Shown piece after piece: positions 37,998 to 47,439 of a DNA stretch of 64,000 nt. The position numbers and the translations under genes were made by a program. Below the pieces are notes generated by a model, which searched no databases, had not been told where the DNA came from, and saw only the letters and a list, made by a program, of their open reading frames with translations. The stretch lies in the NCBI GenBank assembly GCA_025465095.1, contig JAODME010000033.1, positions 1 through 64,000 on the forward strand, read 5' to 3'. Positions within the stretch are counted from its first letter, which is position 1. The number at the start of each line of letters is the position of its first letter. This DNA comes from Microbacteriaceae bacterium. GTDB lineage: Bacteria > Actinomycetota > Actinomycetes > Actinomycetales > Microbacteriaceae.

Positions 37998-39062
37998 ATG
38001 AGCGCCACCCCAGTTGTCGAGTCGGCGATGCGCCGCGCACTGTCGCTCGCCTCCCGCGGGCCGGCCAGCGGCCCCAACCCACGCGTCGGCTGCGTCATCC
38101 TCTCTCCCGCGGGTGAGATCATCGCCGAGGGCTGGCACCGAGGCGCCGGAACGCCGCACGCGGAAGTGGATGCCCTGTCGAAGCTCGACGACGCCCGCGG
38201 CACCACCGCGGTCGTCACCCTCGAACCGTGCAATCACACCGGACTCACCGGGCCATGCAGCGAGGTGCTGATCGCGGCCGGCGTCGACCGGGTTGTCTAC
38301 GCCGTCGCCGACCCAGGCGACCGCTCACGCGGCGGCGGCGACCGGCTGCGCGAGGCCGGCATCGCCGTTGACGGCGGTGTGCTGGCAGATGAAGCGGCGA
38401 GCGCCCTTCGCGTATGGCTCACCGCAATGCGGTTGGGGCGCCCGTTCGTGACCCTCAAGTGGGCGTCGACCCTCGACGGACGCGCAGCCGCGGCAGACGG
38501 AACGAGCCAGTGGATCACGGGCGCGGCCTCCCGTCAGCGTGTGCACGAACAGCGGGCGGCATCTGACGCCATCCTCGTCGGTACGGGCACGGTGCTCGCC
38601 GACGATCCAGCCCTCACCGCCCGTGGCGAGGCGGGAGAGCTCACTGCGCACCAACCGATTCCGGTCGTGATCGGCGAGCGTGCGATTCCGGACGGCGCGA
38701 AAATCCTCGACCATCCGCAGCGGGTGGTCGCCACCGGCAGCCGTGATCTCGTGGCTGCCCTCGCGACACTGTTCGACCGCGGCATCCGATCTGTTCTCGT
38801 CGAGGGCGGGCCCGCGCTCGCGAGCGCCTTCGTCGCGCAGAACCTCGTCGACGAGTACCTGATCTATCTCGCACCCTCCCTCCTCGGCGGCGACCGGCTC
38901 GCGATCGGCGACATCGGCGTCGGCACGCTCGGCGAGACCAAGAAGCTGCGGATTGACGGCGTGGAGACCCTCGGCGACGACCTGCTGATCACGGCACGAC
39001 CAGAAGCGGCCCCCGCGGCACTACGCCCGGGCGCACGAAGCACGACGGAGAGGAACGCATAG
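37998..39062 (+). CDS. ribD: bifunctional riboflavin deaminase/reductase
   Basis: A 354-residue enzyme for the second and third steps of riboflavin synthesis. The N-terminal deaminase has zinc ligands in GTPHAEVDAL and LEPCNHTGLTGPC. The C-terminal reductase starts at FVTLKWASTLDGRAAA and includes SQWITGAASR, VGTGTVLADDPALTAR and VLVEGGPALASAF. AGGAA precedes ATG 37998. The stop overlaps the ribE start by one base. Confidence 0.95.
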   Translation: MSATPVVESAMRRALSLASRGPASGPNPRVGCVILSPAGEIIAEGWHRGAGTPHAEVDALSKLDDARGTTAVVTLEPCNHTGLTGPCSEVLIAAGVDRVVYAVADPGDRSRGGGDRLREAGIAVDGGVLADEAASALRVWLTAMRLGRPFVTLKWASTLDGRAAAADGTSQWITGAASRQRVHEQRAASDAILVGTGTVLADDPALTARGEAGELTAHQPIPVVIGERAIPDGAKILDHPQRVVATGSRDLVAALATLFDRGIRSVLVEGGPALASAFVAQNLVDEYLIYLAPSLLGGDRLAIGDIGVGTLGETKKLRIDGVETLGDDLLITARPEAAPAALRPGARSTTERNA

Positions 39063-39682
39063 TGTTCACCGGAATCATCGAAGAGCTCGGCGAAGTGATT
39101 GCCTGGCACATGAGCGGCGACGCGGCGCGGCTGACCGTCCGCGGTCCGATCGCCGTGAGCGACGCCAAGCGCGGCGACTCCATCTCGGTCAGCGGCGTGT
39201 GCCTCACCGTCGTCGATCAGGGTGACGACTGGTTCACCGCAGACGTCATGGCACAGACCATCGCCATGAGCACCCTCACCGCCCCGGCGACCGGCGACCG
39301 AGTCAACCTCGAACGCGCCGCCCAGGTGGGCGACCGGCTCGGCGGGCACATCGTGCAGGGCCACATCGACGGCACGAGTACCCTGCTGAGCATCACCGAC
39401 GGCAGCGCCTGGCGTGTTCTCCGATTCAGCCTGGCCCCGGACGTCGCGGCTCTGGTCACCGGCAAGGGCTCGATCGCGGTCGACGGGGTGTCGCTCACCG
39501 TCAGCGCGGTGGGGACGGACGGCGACGGACTCGAGTGGTTCGAGGTGTCGTTGATTCCCGAGACCCTCGCGATGACGACCCTCGGACTCAGGGCGGTCGG
39601 CGACCACGTGAACATCGAGACAGACATCCTCGCGCGCCACGTCGCCCGCATGCTTCAACTCAGTTCAAGGAGTAACTCATGA
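39062..39682 (+). CDS. ribE: riboflavin synthase alpha subunit
   Basis: A 206-residue trimeric synthase that dismutates two lumazine molecules to riboflavin. Two tandem lumazine-binding barrels: MFTGIIEELGEV with SVSGVCLTV and GGHIVQGHIDG, then the second repeat with GSIAVDGVSLTV and NIETDILARHV. GTG start shares one base with the ribD stop (TAGTG). Overlaps ribBA by 4 bp. Confidence 0.95.
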   Translation: MFTGIIEELGEVIAWHMSGDAARLTVRGPIAVSDAKRGDSISVSGVCLTVVDQGDDWFTADVMAQTIAMSTLTAPATGDRVNLERAAQVGDRLGGHIVQGHIDGTSTLLSITDGSAWRVLRFSLAPDVAALVTGKGSIAVDGVSLTVSAVGTDGDGLEWFEVSLIPETLAMTTLGLRAVGDHVNIETDILARHVARMLQLSSRSNS

Positions 39683-40977
39683 GCCTCGCCAGCATCCCCA
39701 CCGCCCTAGAGGCGCTGCGCGCAGGACGACCGGTCATCGTCGCGGACGACGAGGGACGCGAGAACGAGGGCGACGTGATCCTCGCGGCCGAACTCGCGAC
39801 CCAGGAGTGGATCGCGTGGACGGTGCGCAACTCATCCGGGTTCATCTGCGCGCCGATGCCGAACGACATCGCCGACCGCCTCGAGCTACCGGTGATGGTG
39901 GTGCACAACGAGGACCCTCGCGGCACCAACTACACGATCACGGTTGACGCGGCCGACCGCTTGAGCACGGGCATCAGCGCGGCTGACCGGGCGCACACCC
40001 TTCGGGTCCTCGCCGACATGGACTCGACACCGGCGAGCCTCAACCGGCCAGGTCACATCCTTCCCCTTCGCGCCGCGGACGGCGGGGTGCGAGAGCGCGA
40101 TGGCCACACGGAGGCCGCCGTCGATCTACTCAAGCTCGCGGGCCTGACGCCCGTGGCGGCGATCGCCGAGATCGTCGCCGACGACGGCGAGATGATGCGC
40201 CTGCCCGGCCTCATCACGCTCGGCGAGCGCGACGACATCCCGGTCATCACTATCGCCGCACTCATCGACTACCTGCAGGAGGTGCACTGTGACGTCGCGG
40301 TACCGGTCGTCGTGCCGATCCCCGAAACATCCAGGGTCATCTTCGAGGTCGAGACGGTTGTCCCGACCACGCACGGCGCCTTCCGGATCCGCGCCTACCG
40401 GGACCGGATGACGGGAGCCGACCACCTCGCGATCATCGCCGGCAGCCCCACCAACGGCGCCATCGTTCGCGTGCACTCCGAGTGCCTCACGGGTGAGGTA
40501 CTCGGTTCGCTCAAGTGCGAGTGCGGTCCGCAGCTCGACTCCGCGCTCGAGGCGATCCAGGACAACGGCGGCGTCGTCATTTACATGCGCGGTCACGAGG
40601 GGCGCGGCATCGGCCTGATCAACAAGCTGAAGGCGTACCGTCTGCAGGAGGATGGCCTCGACACACTCGATGCGAATATCGCGCTCGGCTTCCCCGCGGA
40701 CGGGCGCGACTACGGCGCCGCGGTCGCGATCCTCCATGACCTGGGCCTCGACGCGGTTCGCGTCATCACCAACAATCCCGACAAACTGAAGCAGCTGAGC
40801 GATCGCGGGATCACCGTCCTCGAGCAGGTGCCGCTCGTCGTGGGTGTCGACGGCTTCAACGAGGCCTACCTCGGCGCGAAGCGCGACCGGATGGGGCACC
40901 TCCTTCCAAGCGATGACATTCTCGACCAGGTGGTCGCCGCGGCGGCCGCCCAAACACTCAAGGAGCAGGAACTGTGA
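39679..40977 (+). CDS. ribBA: bifunctional DHBP synthase / GTP cyclohydrolase II
   Basis: 432 residues. RibB domain (1-200) has VIVADDEGRENEGDVI, the acidic metal site, and DRAHTLR and PGHILPLRA. RibA domain (205-432) has zinc-binding HSECLTGEVLGSLKCECGPQL, MRGHEGRGIGLINKLKAY, and the late NNPDKLKQL. It makes both early precursors of riboflavin. Confidence 0.96.
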   Translation: MSLASIPTALEALRAGRPVIVADDEGRENEGDVILAAELATQEWIAWTVRNSSGFICAPMPNDIADRLELPVMVVHNEDPRGTNYTITVDAADRLSTGISAADRAHTLRVLADMDSTPASLNRPGHILPLRAADGGVRERDGHTEAAVDLLKLAGLTPVAAIAEIVADDGEMMRLPGLITLGERDDIPVITIAALIDYLQEVHCDVAVPVVVPIPETSRVIFEVETVVPTTHGAFRIRAYRDRMTGADHLAIIAGSPTNGAIVRVHSECLTGEVLGSLKCECGPQLDSALEAIQDNGGVVIYMRGHEGRGIGLINKLKAYRLQEDGLDTLDANIALGFPADGRDYGAAVAILHDLGLDAVRVITNNPDKLKQLSDRGITVLEQVPLVVGVDGFNEAYLGAKRDRMGHLLPSDDILDQVVAAAAAQTLKEQEL

Positions 40978-41447
40978 GCGGTTCAGGAGCACGGGACATC
41001 ACGCCGGTCGACGGCAGCGGCATCAAGGTGACCATCGTCGCCGGCCAGTGGCACGAGGCGATCAGCAACGGCCTCATCGAAGGCGCACGCCGCTACCTAG
41101 CGGAGGCGGGCGCGGAGGTCACCGAGGTGCGGGTCGCCGGCAGCTTCGAGCTGCCGGTCGTCAGCAGAGTGGCACTCGAGGCGGGAGCGGACGCCGTGGT
41201 GGCGCTGGGGGTCATCATCCGTGGCGGCACGCCGCACTTCGAATATGTGGCGGATGCGGCGACCTCCGGGCTGACCCAGGTGAGCATCCTCACCGGAAAG
41301 CCGATCGGTTTCGGCGTGCTCACGATCGAGAACGAGCAGCAGGGTCTCGACCGGGCCGGGCTGGAGGGGTCGAAGGAGGACAAGGGCGCAGAGGCGGCGG
41401 ACGCTGCGCTATCGACGGCACTGCTTCTGCGGTCGATCAAGGCGTAG
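40974..41447 (+). CDS. ribH: 6,7-dimethyl-8-ribityllumazine synthase
   Basis: A 157-residue capsid-forming synthase. Motifs: VAGQWHEAISNGLIEGA, VAGSFELPVVSRVA, ALGVIIRGGTPHFEYV with the catalytic His, and FGVLTIENEQQ. Final gene of ribD-ribE-ribBA-ribH; GTG start overlaps ribBA by 4 bp. Confidence 0.95.
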   Translation: MSGSGARDITPVDGSGIKVTIVAGQWHEAISNGLIEGARRYLAEAGAEVTEVRVAGSFELPVVSRVALEAGADAVVALGVIIRGGTPHFEYVADAATSGLTQVSILTGKPIGFGVLTIENEQQGLDRAGLEGSKEDKGAEAADAALSTALLLRSIKA

Positions 41448-41543
41448 TCCGCCCCCGTATCGGATCGCAACCCGTCGGAACGGCACACTTTCCGGCGTAA
41501 GGTGAGTCCTGCAAATTCCACCTCCCAGCTTCGGAGTTCCCGT

Positions 41544-42887
41544 ATGTCAACTTCCCCCAGCACTGTCGACGACCAGGCGAAGACCAACCCTAGGTCACGT
41601 GTCATCTTCGCCAGCCTCATCGGCACCTCGATCGAGTTCTACGACTTCTACGTCTACGCGACGGCCGCCGTGCTCGTGTTCCCCGCCCTGTTCTTTCCCG
41701 GCGACGACCCGACGCTGTCACTGCTCAAGTCCTTCGCGGCGTTCGGCGCAGCCTTCGTCGCACGACCGATCGGCTCCATCGTGTTCGGCCACTTCGGTGA
41801 CAGGATCGGCCGTAAAGGCACCCTCGTCGCGTCGCTGCTGACGATGGGCATTGCCACTATCCTCATCGGCTGCCTTCCTACCGCACTCACGCCGGGCTGG
41901 GAAATCCTCGCGCCCGCCCTCCTTGTGCTCATGCGATTCGCGCAGGGTCTGGGCCTCGGCGGCGAATGGAGCGGCGCTGCCCTGCTCGCGACCGAGAACG
42001 CTCCGGAGGGCAAGCGCGCCATCTACGGCACCTTTCCCCAGCTCGGTGCCCCGATCGGTTTCATCGTCGCGAACGGCGTGTTCCTCATCCTCGCTTCCAC
42101 CATGTCGGAGGACGCATTCCTGACCTGGGGGTGGCGTGTGCCGTTCCTCGCGAGCGCCATCCTCGTCATCATCGGCCTCTACGTGCGGTTCAAGCTCATC
42201 GAGACTCCCGCGTTCCAGAAGGTTGTCGAGAGCGGCGAAGTCGTCAAGGTGCCCCTCGCGCGCGTGTTCAAGTACAGCTGGCGCGAGCTCATCCTGGGCA
42301 CGTTCATCATGCTCGCGACCTACACGCTCTTCTACCTCATGACTACGTACACCCTCACCTACGGAACCACCCCGACCGACGCGCCCGTCGCCGGGCTCGG
42401 CTACAACCGTGACGACTTCCTCATCATGCTCATCATCGGGGTCGTGTTCTTCGGCATCTTCACCCTCGTGTCGGGACCGCTCGCCGAGAAGTTCGGCCGC
42501 CGAGCGCACCTCATCGTCACGACGGTCGCGATCATCATCTTCGGTGCCCTGTTCGTGCCCCTCTTCAGCGCCGGCACCGTCGGCGTGTACGCCTTGCTGA
42601 TCATCGGCTTCACCCTCATGGGTCTCACCTTCGGGCCGATGGGCGCGCTGCTGCCCGAACTTTTTCCCACCAATGTGCGGTACACCGGCTCCGCGGTCAG
42701 CTACAACGTTGCCAGCATTCTCGGCGCTGCGGTGGCACCGTTCATCGCGGTGGCCCTCTGGGAGGCCGCGAACGGCAGCCCGGTTCTCGTCGGCGTCTAC
42801 CTCAGCGCCATGGGAGCGATCACTCTCGTCGCGCTTCTCATCAGCAAGGAGACGCGCGACCTCGACTACAACTCGCACACGAGCTGA
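41544..42887 (+). CDS. MFS transporter, metabolite:H+ symporter (MHS) family
   Basis: A 447-residue 12-helix transporter like ProP, ShiA or KgtP. Diagnostic motifs: SLIGTSIEFYDFYVYATAA in helix 1, FGHFGDRIGRKGTL in loop 2-3, RFAQGLGLGGEWSGAALLATE in helix 4, and AEKFGRRAHLI in loop 8-9. The ATG at 41544 is preferred (CGGAG upstream) over an in-frame start 42 bp earlier. The substrate cannot be read; its place after the rib operon does not by itself imply riboflavin transport. Confidence 0.9.
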   Translation: MSTSPSTVDDQAKTNPRSRVIFASLIGTSIEFYDFYVYATAAVLVFPALFFPGDDPTLSLLKSFAAFGAAFVARPIGSIVFGHFGDRIGRKGTLVASLLTMGIATILIGCLPTALTPGWEILAPALLVLMRFAQGLGLGGEWSGAALLATENAPEGKRAIYGTFPQLGAPIGFIVANGVFLILASTMSEDAFLTWGWRVPFLASAILVIIGLYVRFKLIETPAFQKVVESGEVVKVPLARVFKYSWRELILGTFIMLATYTLFYLMTTYTLTYGTTPTDAPVAGLGYNRDDFLIMLIIGVVFFGIFTLVSGPLAEKFGRRAHLIVTTVAIIIFGALFVPLFSAGTVGVYALLIIGFTLMGLTFGPMGALLPELFPTNVRYTGSAVSYNVASILGAAVAPFIAVALWEAANGSPVLVGVYLSAMGAITLVALLISKETRDLDYNSHTS

Positions 42888-42958
42888 CGCCCGGCAGAGC
42901 TCTCGTCGCAACCTGCAGCGCGTGCGACGACGAAGGCCCGCTCAAGGCGATCCGCGCC

Positions 42959-43102
42959 GTGAGCGAATTGCGCAGGGAACTCGACCGTCACGAAGCTACG
43001 CTGGTTCGCAGGGCACGCAACCTCGGTTGCGGCTGGCGAATGATCGCCAGTGCTCGCGGCGTGTCTCGTCAGGCCGTTCACCAGAAGTACGGCCGAAAGT
43101 GA
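42959..43102 (+). CDS. very small HTH protein
   Basis: A 47-residue protein from a GTG start: SELRRELDRHEATLVRRARN then WRMIASARGVSRQAVHQKYG, a helix followed by a compact helix-turn-helix like small proteins common in Microbacteriaceae. Protein-like sequence continues upstream in the same frame (GPLKAIRA at about 42935-42958) but has no ATG, GTG or TTG, so the family's usual N-terminus may have lost its start. It lies between the MHS transporter and ABC exporter genes. DNA binding is inferred from the HTH. Confidence 0.6.
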   Translation: MSELRRELDRHEATLVRRARNLGCGWRMIASARGVSRQAVHQKYGRK

Positions 43103-43162
43103 CCGATCGGCCGCGCACGTCGACGCTCGACCGTCGCTGAGCACCATGCAGAGGAACAGCTC

Positions 43163-45028
43163 ATGAGCACCACCACGAAACAGGCGCGCCCAAGGCGGAT
43201 GGGCTTCGGAAAGTCAGACGCGGACGTCGGCCCCCGCGCCACCTTCGGTCAGCTTCTCCCGTACCTGCTGGAACATCGGAGGGTCCTCTCCGTCGTCGTC
43301 GTCCTCAGCGTGCTCGGGGCAGCGGCGTCACTCGCTCAGCCGCTGCTCGTGTCTAGCGTCATCACGGTCGTCGAGGCCGGCGAATCGCTCGAAGGGCTCG
43401 TCTGGCTGCTCGTGGGACTCGTCGTCGCATCCGCACTCATCAGCGGCTACCAGCACTACCTCCTCCAGCGCACCGGGGAAGGCGTCGTGCTCTCGAGCAG
43501 GCGTCAGCTCGTCGCGCGCATGCTGAAACTCCCGATCAGCGAGTTCGACATCCGCCGCACCGGCGACCTCGTCTCGCGCGTCGGTTCGGACACGACCCTC
43601 CTGCGTGCCGTGCTCACCCAGGGACTCGTCGAGGCGATCGGAGGCTCGCTCACCTTCATCGGTGCGCTCATCGCGATGGCGATCATCGACCCGATCCTCC
43701 TCGGGCTCACCGTGCTGGTGATCGGCGTCTCCGTCACAACCGTCATCCTGCTGAGTGCACGAATCCGCGTCGCGAGCCGCAGAGCGCAAGAGAAGGTCGG
43801 GGATCTCGCCGCCTCGGTTGAGCGCTCGATCAGCGCGGTCCGCACCATCCGTGCTTCGAACGCCGCCGACCGTGAGATCGCCGCCGTGCAGAAGGAAGCC
43901 GAGGGTGCGTGGCAGATGGGCATCAGCGTCGCGAAGGTCTCTGCGCTCGTGGTTCCGATCGCCGGAATCTCGATGCAGGTCTCGTTCCTGGTCGTCCTCG
44001 GCGTCGGCGGCTTCCGGGTCGCGGACGGCTCGATCACGGTCGCCGACCTGGTCGCATTCATCCTCTTCCTCTTCCTCTTGATCATGCCGCTCGGTCAGAC
44101 GTTCGGCGCGATCACTTCGGTCAACTCCGCGTTGGGCGCCCTCGGACGCATCCAGGAGATCATCTCCCTCCCCACCGAGACCGAACGAGACCACGAAATC
44201 GCCGATTCCGCCGTCGCCCCTGTGCGCACGGATGATGCGATCACCTTCGATGACGTGCAGTTTCACTACGCCGCGCTGCCGGAGAAGGATGACGCCGCGC
44301 ACCAGCGCTCGGTGCCCGAGGAGACCGTCGAAGAGCAGCCGCGCGACCGCACGGTGCTCCGCGGGGTGTCCTTCTCCGCACCGAGGGGGCAGCGGACAGC
44401 CCTGGTCGGCCCGTCCGGAGCCGGGAAAAGCACGATCTTCGCACTCATCGAGAGGTTCTACGACCCGACCGGCGGCGTCATCCGTCTCGGCGGCGTCGAC
44501 CTTCGGGCCCTGGACCGCGAATCGCTCAGGGCACAGATCGGTTACGTCGAGCAGGATGCCCCCGTGCTCGCCGGCAGCCTGCGCGAGAACCTCAAGCTCG
44601 GGGCGCCGCAGGCGACCGACGAGGAATGCGTTCAGGTTCTGCGCGAGGTGAATCTCACCGAGGTGCTCGACCGTAACGCCCTCGGGCTCGGCGCTCCCGT
44701 CGGCGAGGACGGCGTCATGCTCTCCGGCGGGGAGCGCCAGCGGCTCGCGATCGCGCGCACTCTACTCGCGGCGCCGCCCATCCTGCTGCTCGACGAGTCC
44801 ACCTCCTCGCTCGACGGGCTCAACGAGCAGATGCTGCGCGAGGCCATCGATGCGGTCGCTCTCGGCCGCACGCTCATCGTCATCGCACACCGACTGTCGA
44901 CAGTCGTCGATTCCGATCAGATCGTGGTACTCGACAACGGTGGCGTCGTCGGGGTCGGCACCCACTCGGAGCTCGTGAAGTCGACGCCGTTGTATCGGGA
45001 GCTCGCGAAGCACCAGCTGCTCGTGTAA
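43163..45028 (+). CDS. ABC exporter, fused membrane and ATPase domains
   Basis: A 621-residue half-transporter that should dimerise. The N-terminal six-helix export domain spans about 30-330 (RRTGDLVSRVGSDTTLLR is the conserved coupling segment). The ATPase domain begins near 355 with Walker A GPSGAGKST, Q-loop YVEQDAPVLAG, signature LSGGERQRLAIART and Walker B ILLLDESTSSLD. An insertion of about 30 residues rich in charged amino acids precedes Walker A. The substrate is unknown. The gene ends 1 bp from a convergent gene. Confidence 0.93.
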   Translation: MSTTTKQARPRRMGFGKSDADVGPRATFGQLLPYLLEHRRVLSVVVVLSVLGAAASLAQPLLVSSVITVVEAGESLEGLVWLLVGLVVASALISGYQHYLLQRTGEGVVLSSRRQLVARMLKLPISEFDIRRTGDLVSRVGSDTTLLRAVLTQGLVEAIGGSLTFIGALIAMAIIDPILLGLTVLVIGVSVTTVILLSARIRVASRRAQEKVGDLAASVERSISAVRTIRASNAADREIAAVQKEAEGAWQMGISVAKVSALVVPIAGISMQVSFLVVLGVGGFRVADGSITVADLVAFILFLFLLIMPLGQTFGAITSVNSALGALGRIQEIISLPTETERDHEIADSAVAPVRTDDAITFDDVQFHYAALPEKDDAAHQRSVPEETVEEQPRDRTVLRGVSFSAPRGQRTALVGPSGAGKSTIFALIERFYDPTGGVIRLGGVDLRALDRESLRAQIGYVEQDAPVLAGSLRENLKLGAPQATDEECVQVLREVNLTEVLDRNALGLGAPVGEDGVMLSGGERQRLAIARTLLAAPPILLLDESTSSLDGLNEQMLREAIDAVALGRTLIVIAHRLSTVVDSDQIVVLDNGGVVGVGTHSELVKSTPLYRELAKHQLLV

Positions 45029-45029
45029 C

Positions 45030-45827
45030 TCAGGCCAGCGCGTACATCGCGACCGCCGCGGTCGCCGCGACGTTGAGGCTGTCGATTCCATGCCGCATCG
45101 GTATCTGCACGACCGTGTCCGCGGCGGCGAGCGCCTCAGCCGTCAGCCCATGGCCTTCCGCCCCGAGAACGAGGGCCACCTTCGCCGGCGCGGTCGCGGC
45201 GAACTCCCGGAGGCTGAGCGCGTCGTCGGTCAGCGCGAGCGCCGCGACCTCGAACCCGGACGCCGCGAGCAGTGCCTTCGTCGACGGCCAGTCGCCGACG
45301 CGCGCCCAAGGCACCTGCAGGACCGTGCCCATGCTGACCCGGATCGCGCGCCGGTAGAACGGGTCGGAGCAACGCGGGGTGACGAGCACGGCATCGGCTC
45401 CGATCGCGCCCACCGATCGGAAAATCGCGCCCACATTGGTGGGGTCGGCGATGTTCTCGAGGATCACTACGCGACGCGCGGTGGCAAGGAGCGATGCGGG
45501 CGTCGGCAGGGCCGGCCGGTGCATCGACGCGATGAGCCCGCGGTGCAGCAGATACCCGGTCAGTTGCTCGAGCAGCTCCGGCGGGCCGGAGAACACCGGT
45601 ACGTCGTGGTCGCCGAGCGCCGAGAGCGCGTCGACCACCGACGCGCCGAGCGCGAGCACCGACCGCGGTTCATGGCCGGCGGCGAGGGCGCGCTGCAGAA
45701 CGAGCAGCGACTCGGCGATGTAGAGCCCGTGCTCGCTGCCGCGTGCCTTCTTCAAAGCGACATCCGTCTGGTGCGCGTAGTCGACGAGGCGCGGGTCCTC
45801 GAGCGACGTGATCCCGATCACCGGCAT
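45030..45827 (-). CDS. TrmH/SpoU family RNA 2'-O-methyltransferase
   Basis: A 265-residue SPOUT enzyme. The N-terminal substrate-binding domain (about 1-110) precedes the knotted methyltransferase core with VVILENIADPTNVGAIFR (motif 1, Asn and Arg), LVLGAEGHGLTAE (motif 2) and IPMRHGIDSLNVAATAAVA (motif 3). It resembles TsnR-like rRNA methyltransferases; the exact nucleotide target is not determinable. Confidence 0.93.
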   Translation of the reverse strand: MPVIGITSLEDPRLVDYAHQTDVALKKARGSEHGLYIAESLLVLQRALAAGHEPRSVLALGASVVDALSALGDHDVPVFSGPPELLEQLTGYLLHRGLIASMHRPALPTPASLLATARRVVILENIADPTNVGAIFRSVGAIGADAVLVTPRCSDPFYRRAIRVSMGTVLQVPWARVGDWPSTKALLAASGFEVAALALTDDALSLREFAATAPAKVALVLGAEGHGLTAEALAAADTVVQIPMRHGIDSLNVAATAAVAMYALA

Positions 45828-45846
45828 CGGTGCAACCCCTGCGCGT

Positions 45847-47319
45847 TCACGCGAACGGATTCGGCGTGAGCGTGTATTTCGTCTCGAGGTACTCGTGGAT
45901 CCCCGCCGAGCCGCCCTCGCGCCCGAGCCCCGACTGCTTGATCCCGCCGAACGGGGCCGCAGCGTTCGAGATGACGCCGACGTTGAGCCCCATCATGCCC
46001 GTCTCAAGGCTCTCGATCATCCGCTGGCCGCGCGCGAAATCGCGCGTGAATACATAGCTCACGAGACCGTACTGGGTGTCGTTGGCCTTTGCTACGGCAT
46101 CCGCCTCATCGGTGAAGGTGATGATTGACAGGACAGGGCCGAAGATCTCCTCGCGCAGGATGTCACTTCCCGCAGCGACACCACTGATCACCGTCGGCTC
46201 GTAGAACGTTCCGGCCCCCGCGACTCGTGAACCTCCGGTGCGCACGGTGGCGCCGCGCGCTACCGCGTCCTCGACAAGGTCGCTAGCCTTCTGCACCGCG
46301 CCGGCGTTGATGAGCGGACCGATGCGCACGCCGTCATCGGTTCCCCGCCCGACCTTGAACTCCTTCACCGCCGCGGTGATGCGGGTCGCGAACTCCTCGG
46401 CGATCGACTCGTGCACGATAAACCGATTCGCGGCCGTACACGCCTCGCCGATGTTCCGAAATTTCGCCAGCAGTGCACCTTCGATGGCGCGGTCGAGATC
46501 GGCGTCCTCGAACACGAGGAAGGGCGCGTTGCCGCCGAGTTCCATCGACGTGCGCAGAACCCCGCCGGCGGCTTGCTTGAGCAGCGAGACGCCGACCGGT
46601 GTCGAGCCGGTGAAGCTGAGCTTGCGCAGTCGCGGATCGGCGATGATGGGCTCACTGACGTCACGCGACTTCGACGTGGTGATCACGTTCACGACCCCCG
46701 GCGGGAGTCCCACATCCTCGAGCAGCTTCGCGAAGTACAGGGTCGTGAGGGGGGTGAGCTCCGCCGGCTTTATCACCGACGTGCAGCCGGCGGCGATCGC
46801 CGGCGCGATCTTGCGCGTAGCCATGGCGAGCGGAAAGTTCCACGGGGTGATGAGGAACGACGGGCCGACGGGGCGGTGCGTCACGATCATCGTTCCGCTA
46901 CCCTCCGGGTTGCTGCCGTAGTGGCCGGAGATGCGCACGGCCTCCTCCCCGAACCAGCGAAGGAACTCGCCCCCATAGGCCACCTCTCCGGCGGCCTCGG
47001 CGAGCGGCTTTCCCATCTCGAGGGTCATCAGCAGAGCGAACTCGTCCTTACGCTCCTGCATCAGGTCGAAGGCCCTGCGTAGGATCTCCCCGCGCACCCG
47101 GGCCGGGGTCGCGCCCCACTCCCCCTGTGCCGCCACTGCGGCGTCAAGGGCTCTCGCACCGTCCTCGACAGATGCATCAGCGATCGTCTTGAGCACCTCG
47201 CCGGTCGCCGGATCGGTCACCTCAATCGAGCGGCCGGAGGTCGATCCGACCCATTCGCCGCCGACGTACAGGCGGTCGGGAACCTTCGCGAGCAGTTCGG
47301 CTTCAGACGCGGCGGTCAT
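45847..47319 (-). CDS. gabD: NAD(P)-dependent succinate-semialdehyde dehydrogenase
   Basis: A 490-residue aldehyde dehydrogenase. Motifs: FLITPWNFPLAMATRKIAPA, SFTGSTPVGVSLLKQ, MELGGNAPFLVFEDADL with the general-base Glu, and NIGEACTAANRFIVH with the catalytic Cys. The pattern is that of GabD rather than a betaine or glycolaldehyde enzyme. It would feed succinate into the TCA cycle. Alone on its strand here, followed by the convergent-edge rRNA methyltransferase. Confidence 0.9.
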   Translation of the reverse strand: MTAASEAELLAKVPDRLYVGGEWVGSTSGRSIEVTDPATGEVLKTIADASVEDGARALDAAVAAQGEWGATPARVRGEILRRAFDLMQERKDEFALLMTLEMGKPLAEAAGEVAYGGEFLRWFGEEAVRISGHYGSNPEGSGTMIVTHRPVGPSFLITPWNFPLAMATRKIAPAIAAGCTSVIKPAELTPLTTLYFAKLLEDVGLPPGVVNVITTSKSRDVSEPIIADPRLRKLSFTGSTPVGVSLLKQAAGGVLRTSMELGGNAPFLVFEDADLDRAIEGALLAKFRNIGEACTAANRFIVHESIAEEFATRITAAVKEFKVGRGTDDGVRIGPLINAGAVQKASDLVEDAVARGATVRTGGSRVAGAGTFYEPTVISGVAAGSDILREEIFGPVLSIITFTDEADAVAKANDTQYGLVSYVFTRDFARGQRMIESLETGMMGLNVGVISNAAAPFGGIKQSGLGREGGSAGIHEYLETKYTLTPNPFA

Positions 47320-47439
47320 CGACGACCCTCCTTCTTCGTGGCGTGCTTTCCCATGGTATCGATCTCGGCCAATGCGGGTCAGTCGGAGCCGGCAACGTGG
47401 GTGCGCGGCGGACGCTCGGGCAGCGCCGTCACCTCCGAT

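Noticed and set aside
41544-42887. MHS transporter as a riboflavin importer
   Set aside because: It belongs to the organic-acid/osmolyte symporter family by motif, lies outside the overlapped rib operon, and has no link to known riboflavin transporters.
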